Shown here: positions 1 through 6,492 of the stretch, in pieces
Layout of the letters: each line of letters opens with the position of its first letter
How positions within the stretch are numbered: the stretch's first letter is position 1
Assembly: GCA_902489185.1 (NCBI GenBank)
Contig: CABTZC010000028.1
Location: 1-12,711 of the forward strand
Direction of reading: 5' to 3'
DNA from: an uncultured Brevibacterium sp.
Lineage (GTDB): Bacteria; Actinomycetota; Actinomycetes; Actinomycetales; Brevibacteriaceae
DNA: 12,711 nt
Program-made: the position numbers and the translations under genes
The notes under the pieces: model-generated
Told to the model about the DNA's origin: nothing
The model's database searches: none
Seen by the model: only the letters and a program-made list of their open reading frames with translations

Positions 1-1
1 G

Positions 2-1486
2 CAAGAGATCACCCCGATCCACCCTGAGCTCGCCGAACCGCTCAAGGAGATTCTGGACACCACGTTCGGTCTCATCATCTACCAGGAGCAGGTGATGGCG
101 ATTGCACAGAAGGTGGCCGGATACTCACTGGGCCAGGCAGATATTCTGCGCCGTGCGATGGGTAAGAAAAAGAAAGCCGAACTGGACAAACAACAGGTGG
201 GTTTCTTTGGAGGCATGAAGGAACGCGGCTACTCAGAAGAGGCTGCGCAAGCCTTGTGGGACATCCTGTTGCCATTCTCCGACTATGCGTTCAACAAGGC
301 GCACTCCGCAGCGTACGGCGTGGTGTCGTACTGGACGGCGTATCTGAAAGCTCACTATCCGGCCGAGTACATGGCTGCTCTGCTCACCAGCGTGGGGGAC
401 AACAAAGACAAGTTGGCAGTGTACTTGGGTGAGTGTCGCAAAATGCACATCACGGTCCTCCCACCGGATGTAAACGAATCCGAACTGAACTTCACACCTG
501 TGGGGAACGACATTCGCTTTGGTATGGGTGCGGTTCGCAATGTGGGCCATAACGTGGTTGACGGCATCGTGGAATCGCGTACCGAAAAAGGCATGTTCAC
601 ATCGTTCTCTGACTTCTTGGACAAGGTCCCTGCACACGTATGCAATAAGCGGACGGTGGAGTCTCTTATCAAGTCAGGTGCGTTTGACTCACTTGGACAC
701 ACCCGCAGGTCGTTGGTGGAAGTTCATGAAGAAGCCGTTGATTCGGTTGTGGGGGTGAAACGCCAGGAAGCTGCCGGTCAGTTTGATCTTTTTGCTGGCT
801 TGGGCGAGGAAGATTCCGCGAGCTTCTCGGTTCCTATTCCTGACCGGGTGGAGTGGGACAAGAAAGAGAAGCTGGCGTTTGAACGCGAGATGATTGGGCT
901 GTACGTCTCTGACCACCCGTTGAACGGTTTGGAAGGTGTCATCGCTTCCGAATCCGACCTTCCGCTTGTGGATCTCATTAGTCACGGTCGGCCAGACGGA
1001 TCCACTATCACCGTGTGTGGAATGATCACATCGTTGGTGCGAAAAGTTTCGAAAAACACGGGGCGTCCGTACGCGATTGTCACGATTGAGGATTTGGAAG
1101 CGTCAATTGAGGTTCTGTTCTTTGGCGACGTGTACGAGCCCGTTGCCGACATCCTCACGACTGATTTGATCGTGACGATTCGCGGGCGCGTCAAGCAGTC
1201 AGAAGACCGGCCAATTAGCTTGATGGCGCAGTCCGTGACGCTTCCCGACATTTCAAACGCTTCTGGTAGTCCGTTGCAGCTGACGATCCCTGTGGATCGT
1301 GCCACCCAGAGCACTGTGGAGGAACTGGACGAGATTCTGCGCGCGAACCCGGGGCCTACCGAAGTGCGGGTCAACGTGATGGAGCCGGGGAAACGGACGT
1401 TGGTTCGTTTGAACCGACGCGTTGAAACTGGCCCCAGCCTCTACGGGGATTTGAAGGCCCTGTTGGGGCCTCGCTGTTTAGGGTGA
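2..1486 (+). CDS. dnaE: DNA polymerase III subunit alpha, C-terminal part (5' truncated by window edge)
   Basis: This is the C-terminal 494 residues of the replicative polymerase catalytic subunit, which performs chromosomal DNA synthesis in the replisome. The frame is open from base 2, so the gene enters from outside the window. Visible are a conserved fingers segment (LRRAMGKKKK near fragment residue 50, then FNKAHSAAYGVVSYWTAYLK near 100), an internal beta-clamp-binding motif QFDLF at about residue 260, the conserved VSDHPLNG near 305, and an OB-fold starting near TITVCGMITSLVRK (about residue 335) that contributes to single-stranded DNA binding. The stop is TGA at 1484-1486. Actinobacteria usually carry an essential DnaE1 and an accessory DnaE2/ImuC. 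The clamp motif and housekeeping neighbours favour DnaE1, though the polymerase active site and PHP domain lie outside the window. A 62-bp gap separates it from hisD. Confidence 0.97.
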   Translation, partial: QEITPIHPELAEPLKEILDTTFGLIIYQEQVMAIAQKVAGYSLGQADILRRAMGKKKKAELDKQQVGFFGGMKERGYSEEAAQALWDILLPFSDYAFNKAHSAAYGVVSYWTAYLKAHYPAEYMAALLTSVGDNKDKLAVYLGECRKMHITVLPPDVNESELNFTPVGNDIRFGMGAVRNVGHNVVDGIVESRTEKGMFTSFSDFLDKVPAHVCNKRTVESLIKSGAFDSLGHTRRSLVEVHEEAVDSVVGVKRQEAAGQFDLFAGLGEEDSASFSVPIPDRVEWDKKEKLAFEREMIGLYVSDHPLNGLEGVIASESDLPLVDLISHGRPDGSTITVCGMITSLVRKVSKNTGRPYAIVTIEDLEASIEVLFFGDVYEPVADILTTDLIVTIRGRVKQSEDRPISLMAQSVTLPDISNASGSPLQLTIPVDRATQSTVEELDEILRANPGPTEVRVNVMEPGKRTLVRLNRRVETGPSLYGDLKALLGPRCLG

Positions 1487-1536
1487 TCGGTTTCTTCATA
1501 GGGGAGGGGTGCCGAGGTGTCCCACACCACTCTGAT

Positions 1537-1549
1537 TAGAATGGCTGTG
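1537..1549 (+). promoter_or_regulatory. Probable leaderless promoter of hisD
   Basis: TAGAAT at 1537-1542 fits the actinobacterial TANNNT -10 element. Six bases later comes the GTG start codon at 1549, so transcription would begin at or next to the start codon. No Shine-Dalgarno sequence lies in front of this GTG, which agrees with a leaderless mRNA. No good -35 hexamer is visible. A small palindrome, GGTGT-CCC-ACACC, sits at 1516-1528, about where a -35 element or an operator would be. Confidence 0.55.
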
Positions 1550-2856
1550 TGAATGAACTGTTAAGAATCATCAAGGTGCCAGCGGGCGTTTCTACTCGTG
1601 AGCTTCGCTCACTCGTGCCGCGGGCACATGATTCTTTGGATAAGGCGCGCTCCAGTGTGACCCCGGTGGTTGACGATGTCCGGGACCGAGGTCGTGCCGC
1701 AGTCATCGATGCGACGTCGCGTTTCGACGGGGTTGAGTTAGAACATGTGCGGGTCCCTCGCGAAGAGCTTGCACGTGCTCTGGCCGGATTGGACTCTGCG
1801 GTACGCGAGGCTCTTGAAGAGTCGATTTCACGGCTGCGACAGGTGAGTTCACGCGATGTTCCGCAGGGTTCGACGACTGACTTTGACGGTTCTGTCGTGT
1901 CAACGCGGTGGACTCCGGTAGATCGTGTGGGTTTGTACGTTCCTGGCGGGCGTGCCGTGTACCCGTCCACGGTTGTCATGAACGCGGTTCCCGCGCAGGT
2001 TGCGGGTGTGGAGTCGTTGGCGCTTGCGTCACCTCCAGGTCCTTCTGGTTTGCCTCACCCGGTGGTTTTGGCGACAGCTGAACTGTTGGGTGTCGATGAA
2101 GTGTGGGCCATGGGCGGAGCACAAGCGATCGCTGCGTTTGCTTACGGTTTTGACGATGGTGAAGTGTGTGAGCCCGTCGACGTCATCACCGGCCCGGGTA
2201 ACGCTTATGTCGCAGGCGCTAAGTCGCTTGTCCGTAATTTTGTTGGCGTTGACTCAATTGCCGGACCTACTGAGATCATCGTGTGTGCTGACGCCCACGC
2301 CCGACCGGAGTACGTCGCTGCCGATCTCATCAGCCAGGCCGAGCACGATCCGTTGGCCGCTTCCGTTCTCGTCACGGATTCGGCTGATGTGGTGGAGCGC
2401 GTACAAACTGAGTTGAACCGTCAGCTCGAGGTGGCGAAGCACCGCGAACGGATCCACGAAGCGTTTACTGGGTCGCAATCGGGTATTTTGTTGGTCGAAT
2501 CGCGTGCGGACATGGTACGTGCAGCGAACGTGTACGCGGGTGAACACGTTGAAGTGATGGTCGAAGATCCGCAGGAATTTGCGCGCGAATTGCGACACGG
2601 TGGAACGATTTTTATTGGCGATTACTCGCCAGTGGCTCTGGGGGATTACTGCTCGGGATCGAACCACGTACTTCCCACCAGCGGAACCGCAGCCCACGCA
2701 TCGCCACTGGGGGTCCACAGTTTCATGAAGAGCAGCCAGGTTGTGACGTACACGCGTGACGGTTTACTCGATGTGGCCGATCACATTGAGACACTCGCTG
2801 AGGCTGAAAACCTTCCCGCGCACGGTTATGCTGTGCATCTACGGAGGGAGAGCTAA
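1549..2856 (+). CDS. hisD: Histidinol dehydrogenase
   Basis: The enzyme catalyses the last two steps of histidine synthesis: L-histidinol is oxidised through histidinal to L-histidine with two NAD+, in the cytoplasm as a Zn-dependent homodimer. At 435 residues it has the usual length. Family motifs appear in order: VGLYVPGGRAVYPSTV near 127, GGAQAIAAFAYG, ITGPGNAYVAGAK, and SIAGPTEIIV. Predicted zinc ligands are Q263 and H266 (SQAEHDP), D366 (GDYCSGSNH) and H425 (LPAHG). The catalytic Glu-His pair is E332/H333 (AGEHVEV). All are intact, so the enzyme should be active. The GTG start at 1549 is chosen because it sits 6 bases after a -10 element and begins the expected N-terminus. No other his genes lie in the window. 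Its TAA stop shares a base with the nrdR start, so the two are probably co-transcribed. Confidence 0.97.
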   Translation: MNELLRIIKVPAGVSTRELRSLVPRAHDSLDKARSSVTPVVDDVRDRGRAAVIDATSRFDGVELEHVRVPREELARALAGLDSAVREALEESISRLRQVSSRDVPQGSTTDFDGSVVSTRWTPVDRVGLYVPGGRAVYPSTVVMNAVPAQVAGVESLALASPPGPSGLPHPVVLATAELLGVDEVWAMGGAQAIAAFAYGFDDGEVCEPVDVITGPGNAYVAGAKSLVRNFVGVDSIAGPTEIIVCADAHARPEYVAADLISQAEHDPLAASVLVTDSADVVERVQTELNRQLEVAKHRERIHEAFTGSQSGILLVESRADMVRAANVYAGEHVEVMVEDPQEFARELRHGGTIFIGDYSPVALGDYCSGSNHVLPTSGTAAHASPLGVHSFMKSSQVVTYTRDGLLDVADHIETLAEAENLPAHGYAVHLRRES

Positions 2857-3323
2857 TGCACTGTCCGTTTTGTCGCCACAGTGATTCGCGTGTCGTCGAT
2901 TCGAGAACCGCTGAAGACGGCGCGTCGATCCGTCGTCGCCGTCAATGCCCCAACTGCTCACGCCGCTTCACCACGATTGAAGCTACAAGCTTGTCGGTGA
3001 TCAAACGTTCGGGTGTATCCGAAGAGTTTTCGCGCCAAAAGGTAGTAGCCGGTGTAAGAAAAGCGTGCCAGGGCCGTCCTGTATCTGAGGATGACTTGGC
3101 AAAACTGGCACAACGCGTTGAGGAGAACATTCGCTCACAGGGGATCGCTGAAATCGACGCCGATGAAGTGGGGCTAGCCATTCTGGACCCTTTACGCGAA
3201 CTTGACCAAGTTGCCTACCTGCGTTTTGCAAGCGTGTACCAGGGGTTCGACTCACTTGAAGATTTTGAAGCAGCAATCTCCTCGCTCCGTGCAGAACGTG
3301 AAACTGCGCGTCTCGAGCAGTAA
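2856..3323 (+). CDS. nrdR: Transcriptional repressor NrdR
   Basis: NrdR is a nucleotide-sensing repressor of ribonucleotide reductase genes. It binds NrdR boxes when its ATP-cone is loaded with dATP plus ATP. The 155-residue protein has the full family layout: an N-terminal zinc ribbon with C3/C6 (HCPFCRH) and C31/C34 (QCPNCSRRF), with VVDSR and IRRRRQC between them, followed by an ATP-cone from about residue 47 (VIKRSGVSEEFSRQK) to about 137 (FASVYQGFDS). The ATG overlaps the hisD stop in TAATG, and a strong Shine-Dalgarno GGAGGGAG lies at 2843-2850, so translation is probably coupled to hisD. No nrd operon or obvious NrdR box was seen in the window, so its targets lie elsewhere. Confidence 0.97.
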   Translation: MHCPFCRHSDSRVVDSRTAEDGASIRRRRQCPNCSRRFTTIEATSLSVIKRSGVSEEFSRQKVVAGVRKACQGRPVSEDDLAKLAQRVEENIRSQGIAEIDADEVGLAILDPLRELDQVAYLRFASVYQGFDSLEDFEAAISSLRAERETARLEQ

Positions 3324-3357
3324 ACCAGCGACCTCTGTGATCAGAAGTCGATTCGAT

Positions 3358-3388
3358 TTGCGACTTGCACTGGGGTTCTGTGTAAGAT
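3358..3388 (+). promoter_or_regulatory. Weak candidate promoter in front of the 3409-3450 hairpin
   Basis: TTGCGA at 3358-3363 and TAAGAT at 3383-3388 are separated by 19 bases. The -10 is a good TANNNT match, while the -35 and spacing are mediocre. A start near 3395 followed by the terminator-like hairpin would give a transcript of about 65 nt with no convincing gene. It may be a small RNA promoter or chance. Confidence 0.25.
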
Positions 3389-3408
3389 GAGAGAGCGCTA
3401 TGGCGCCC

Positions 3409-3462
3409 GCCACTGGTGGCTTCGGAGGGGAAGCCGACGCCACCAGTGGCCTTTCTATATTT
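3409..3462 (+). terminator. Strong composite hairpin with T-rich tail, probable terminator after nrdR
   Basis: GCCACTGGTGGC (3409-3420) and its exact complement GCCACCAGTGGC (3439-3450) form 12-bp arms. A second nested pair, GGCTTC (3418-3423) with GAAGCC (3430-3435), can extend the stem instead, at the cost of a bulge. The T-rich CTTTCTATATTT follows only on the plus side, so the signal is oriented to end plus-strand transcripts (nrdR or a short RNA). A third, related copy, CACCAGTGGT, lies at 3471-3480 just before the end of the opposing gene. Confidence 0.6.
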
Positions 3463-3486
3463 CCGCAGGTCACCAGTGGTGTAGCT

Positions 3487-4152
3487 TTACGCTGCTTGGG
3501 CAAGTTGAGTCCTGCGCGTAATCGCCCTGATGCCTTGAGCCGTGAGCTGACATTCCACGTCTTCTGCCGTTGCACTGGGGCCCCACTCGTGAGCGATCTC
3601 AGCCAGAGTTCGCAGATAGGTTCCGTACGTTGAAGCTGTCCACGCTGACCTCTGTTTCATGTGTAAAGCCCGAGCAATTCGACCGTCAAGAATCAGCGGC
3701 ATGTGCTCGCTTTCATATAAGGGGTTGCGCCTTGAAAAATACATGAGCTTTGTGAAGTGTGATGGCCCCACGAACGGGATCCGCACATCAGTGCTCCATG
3801 CCCAGTACGCGTCTTCCGGCTCACATTCGCGGGTGAGTGTGATCGCTTCGAAAAGACGTTCAGCAAAACCGCTCGTCTCAAGCGGTTTGCATGCCCGGTA
3901 AACAGATCTGGGTGCGTTGCCGGCCGCCCACATGCTCACACCGGCATAAAAGTTCAGTGCCGACCCAGGGTCGTCAATGCGCGATCCCAGGTTAAAGAGA
4001 GTCCACCGGCTGATGACCTCGTTGGCTCCATTGAGAATCGAGGGTCGAGGGCCTGTCCAGTATTTGTCCCAGTGTGCTCTACGCACGGGAGCTGACAGAG
4101 ACGGAACGTGGGGTATATGTGGGCTGAACGTTTGAATGAGTTGTGCGTACAT
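3487..4152 (-). CDS. Putative HhH/OGG-fold DNA glycosylase-like protein
   Basis: Seen: a soluble protein of 221 residues, mostly helical in composition, with no signal peptide or membrane segment. The segment FVGPSHFTKLMYF (residues 127-139) followed by MPLILDGRIARAL (151-163) resembles the HhH-GPD core of OGG-type DNA glycosylases, in which a hairpin 'GP..FTK' lysine and a downstream aspartate are catalytic. Candidate residues are K135 and D156, 21 apart, close to the 19-residue spacing in human OGG1. If correct, it would remove an oxidised or modified base and possibly nick the strand. This is inference from motif memory; a non-enzymatic homologue is possible. Start choice: ATG at 4150-4152 has a strong AGGAGG four bases upstream. 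An in-frame GTG at 4218 would overlap the helD stop (GTGA) and add 22 residues, but it lacks a Shine-Dalgarno sequence. Stop TAA at 3487-3489. Confidence 0.5.
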   Translation of the reverse strand: MYAQLIQTFSPHIPHVPSLSAPVRRAHWDKYWTGPRPSILNGANEVISRWTLFNLGSRIDDPGSALNFYAGVSMWAAGNAPRSVYRACKPLETSGFAERLFEAITLTRECEPEDAYWAWSTDVRIPFVGPSHFTKLMYFSRRNPLYESEHMPLILDGRIARALHMKQRSAWTASTYGTYLRTLAEIAHEWGPSATAEDVECQLTAQGIRAITRRTQLAQAA

Positions 4153-4162
4153 TTTTCCTCCT

Positions 4163-4187
4163 GTTGTGTGTTGTGTACACGATCGTG
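4163..4187. promoter_or_regulatory. Overlapping palindromes and 7-bp tandem repeat in the leader of the glycosylase-like gene
   Basis: Just upstream (on the minus strand) of the AGGAGG of the glycosylase-like gene lie GTTGTGT repeated exactly in tandem (4163-4169, 4170-4176), the palindrome GTGTACAC (4173-4180), and the perfect 10-bp palindrome CACGATCGTG (4178-4187). The position, between the helD stop and the downstream Shine-Dalgarno, suits an operator for independent control or an mRNA structure. No convincing -10/-35 pair was identified. Confidence 0.35.
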
Positions 4188-4214
4188 ACAGGAGGCACTG
4201 ACACAGTTTTTCGA

Positions 4215-6401
4215 TCACATGTACGAGTCGAGCGTCGACTCATTCGACGTGACAACTGTCAGGCGTGACGTTGCACGCGTCAGCGCAACATACAGCTCAC
4301 CGACACCCTTGTGAGAATGCGCAATAAACGCAGGCTCAAAAATCATGACGTTGTCGAATTCGAGCCCCTTTGCTCCAAAAGGCGTGAGAACGGCCACCGT
4401 GCGGTCAATCCCGGCTGGCCCCATCCCATAGTCCAGACCAGTCTCTGTGAGTACCGCTTCAATGATCTCGCGGTGTTCAGCGGCCGCAATCACAGCGCAT
4501 GTCCCACCCGCATTCTGTTCGGTGAGCACGGAAACCAAGCGTTTCGCGGACTCAGACACCGACGCAGTCCGAACGACCTCGGGATCGTGAGCCCCTTCCC
4601 GGACCGGTGTGGGGACTGCCAACGTGGGGAAATGGTCACTGAGAAGCTGGTTCGCAATCGACATGATGCGACCCGGAGTGCGGTATGACACCGTGAGCTC
4701 CTGCGCGTCAAACGATTCGACGTGAGGCGACAGCATAGTGCCCCACGTGCGTTCGGAGTCAACAACCGAAGCCTGAGCCAAATCGCCCACAAGCGTGGCA
4801 GATTTGGAGGGCACCCGGTTAAACAACAGGCGCAACTGCATAGGGCTGAGCTCTTGTGCCTCATCGACAATGAGATGCCCATACGTCCATTCGCGATCCT
4901 CGCTGGCCCGCTCCGCCAAGGTCTGAGCCGCGCCTGTGTCCGTGTAGCGTTGCGCCAACTGCTCGGCAGAAATAAGATCCCCCGTGCCCGTCATCTCGAG
5001 GACACGTTCGGCGTACTCGACCTCCTGGGAGGGGGCACGTGTCTGACCAGGCGTGGCTCCTAAGAGTTCGGCAAGCTCATCCAAAAGCGGAACATCTTCA
5101 ACCGTGATGTCTGAGCCCGCGGGACGACGCAGACGGGCCATCTCTTCGAACGTCAACACCTTGTCGGCAGCCGCCACAAGCTTGTGCGGCTTGGAAAACA
5201 AGGCGTCCAGAACACCTCGGGGAGTCAACGGAAGCCAGTGCGTGTTGATTGCAATCCGGGCGTCGCGGGAGCGGCGCACATCATCGACCACCTCGGCGAT
5301 CTGGTCCTGCGACGCGCCTCCTTCGCCGTTATCCACGATCCGCTGCGCCAAAGCATTCATCAATGTTGTTGCAAACACCTCACGCGCCCGGTTGTGCGCG
5401 TACCCAGACCGACGTGCTCGCTCCCGTGCGGTCTTCACCATGTCTCGGGTGAGCGTGACTCGCCGCAATCCCACGCTCAACTCGATATCTGTAGCGGGGA
5501 TTCGCTGGTAGTTCCGCACAGCTCGGGACAGCACCTTCACCATGCGAAGGTCGCCTTTGACCGCCGAGGTGGCAAGAGAGTCCCGGAGTGTCGTATCGAC
5601 CCCGGGGAAAAGTTGCCCAGGGGTTAAGAGCACAGCACCCGTTTCGCCCAGGCTGGGCAGAACCTTTTCGATGTACTTGAGGAAAACGGGGGATGGCCCG
5701 ACGATAAGAACACCCGACTGAGCGATGGTCGTGCGGTGCTTGTACAGAAGATATGCGGCGCGGTGGAGCGCAACAGCGGTCTTTCCAGTTCCAGGCCCGC
5801 CCTGAACAACGACGACACCAGATAAGGGTTTGCGGATAATCGCATCTTGTTCTGCCTGAATCGTTTCGACGATGTTCGACATTCGGCCCGTTCGGTGGGC
5901 ATCGAGCGAGGCAATCAATGCGCCTTCGCCGCGTAAGTGCTTGCGTTTGTGAGGGTCGAGGTCGTCCAGGTTCAGAACGTCGTCTTCGATGCCCACAACC
6001 TTGCGGCCACGTGTCGTGAGGTGGCGTCTGAGAACGAGGTTTTCTGGTTGTGCGGCGGTCGCGCGATAAAACGGTTCACTGGCGGGTGCACGCCAGTCCA
6101 TGAGCAACTGGGACCGGTCGTGGTCGCTGATACCTATCCGCCCGATATACGTGGTGGTGCCGTCGCGGTCGTCGATGCGCCCAAAGCACAGTCCCTCTTC
6201 TGCACTGTTGAGACGGATGAGTTGATCTTCGTACACCGTGGCGAACGCGTCGCGCTCAGACCTGTTTTGGTGGTGGTTCCCCACGTGTGTGAGTCGTACG
6301 TTCTGAAGTTTGTGGGTGGTTTCGGTGCGGAGTTCGTCTAGCCTCGTGTAGACCGCATCGACGTGTTGCTGTTCGATGGAAATTTCGTTCAAATCGTTCA
6401 C
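4215..6401 (-). CDS. helD: HelD-family superfamily 1 ATPase (RNA polymerase-associated), class II-like
   Basis: HelD proteins resemble UvrD/Rep helicases but bind RNA polymerase. They insert arms into its channels and release stalled complexes or rifamycins at the cost of ATP. This 728-residue protein has an N-terminal charged coiled-coil-like region (about 1-60) expected to form the secondary-channel arm, a family-typical YIGRIGISD...LLMDWRAPASEPFYRAT block (about 85-114), Walker A GGPGTGKTAVALHRA (about 201-215), Walker B IVDEAQELSPMQLRLLFNR with D513, then GDLAQA, SYRTPGRIM, the KGLEFDN motif and YVALTRA near the C-terminus. All ATPase motifs are intact. GTG at 6399-6401 is preferred to the in-frame ATG at 6419 because GGAAAGG precedes it and a -10-like CATAAT lies almost on top of the ATG. 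The TGA stop is at 4215-4217. It is followed by the glycosylase-like gene. Confidence 0.92.
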   Translation of the reverse strand: MNDLNEISIEQQHVDAVYTRLDELRTETTHKLQNVRLTHVGNHHQNRSERDAFATVYEDQLIRLNSAEEGLCFGRIDDRDGTTTYIGRIGISDHDRSQLLMDWRAPASEPFYRATAAQPENLVLRRHLTTRGRKVVGIEDDVLNLDDLDPHKRKHLRGEGALIASLDAHRTGRMSNIVETIQAEQDAIIRKPLSGVVVVQGGPGTGKTAVALHRAAYLLYKHRTTIAQSGVLIVGPSPVFLKYIEKVLPSLGETGAVLLTPGQLFPGVDTTLRDSLATSAVKGDLRMVKVLSRAVRNYQRIPATDIELSVGLRRVTLTRDMVKTARERARRSGYAHNRAREVFATTLMNALAQRIVDNGEGGASQDQIAEVVDDVRRSRDARIAINTHWLPLTPRGVLDALFSKPHKLVAAADKVLTFEEMARLRRPAGSDITVEDVPLLDELAELLGATPGQTRAPSQEVEYAERVLEMTGTGDLISAEQLAQRYTDTGAAQTLAERASEDREWTYGHLIVDEAQELSPMQLRLLFNRVPSKSATLVGDLAQASVVDSERTWGTMLSPHVESFDAQELTVSYRTPGRIMSIANQLLSDHFPTLAVPTPVREGAHDPEVVRTASVSESAKRLVSVLTEQNAGGTCAVIAAAEHREIIEAVLTETGLDYGMGPAGIDRTVAVLTPFGAKGLEFDNVMIFEPAFIAHSHKGVGELYVALTRATSRLTVVTSNESTLDSYM

Positions 6402-6412
6402 CCTGCACCTTT

Positions 6413-6444
6413 CCGGCATTCAATTATGCCGGAACCGTACGGTT
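6413..6444 (-). promoter_or_regulatory. helD promoter region with two adjacent palindromes
   Basis: CATAAT (minus strand, 6428 down to 6423) is a -10 candidate that would place transcription start near 6416, leaving a leader of about 15 nt with GGAAAGG before the GTG at 6401. It lies in the loop and one arm of an inverted repeat CCGGCAT-6-ATGCCGG (6413-6432). Directly upstream is a perfect 12-bp palindrome AACCGTACGGTT (6433-6444) in the expected spacer. This arrangement is typical of repressor control. It does not match the rifamycin-associated element consensus as I recall it. No good -35 is visible. Confidence 0.5.
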
Positions 6445-6492
6445 TTGCCGTCGAATTCCATGTGAATTTTGTCTTGCACGCCGTGAGTTACA

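Noticed and set aside
3324..3486. Attachment site or transposon end suggested by three copies of the CACCAGTGG motif
   Set aside because: No integrase, transposase or target-site duplication nearby, and the hairpin plus T-rich tail is better explained as a terminator.
3400..3633. A plus-strand reading frame starting MAPATGGFGG, 12 bases after the TAAGAT element, 77 codons long
   Set aside because: Its first third is the hairpin itself and the rest is antisense to the 3' end of the glycosylase-like gene; no Shine-Dalgarno and no recognisable protein features.
4153..4218. Extended N-terminus of the glycosylase-like protein from GTG 4218 (GTGA overlap with helD)
   Set aside because: The extra 22 residues run through the palindromes and the AGGAGG itself, and there is no Shine-Dalgarno for the GTG; ATG 4152 is better placed. 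Not fully excluded.
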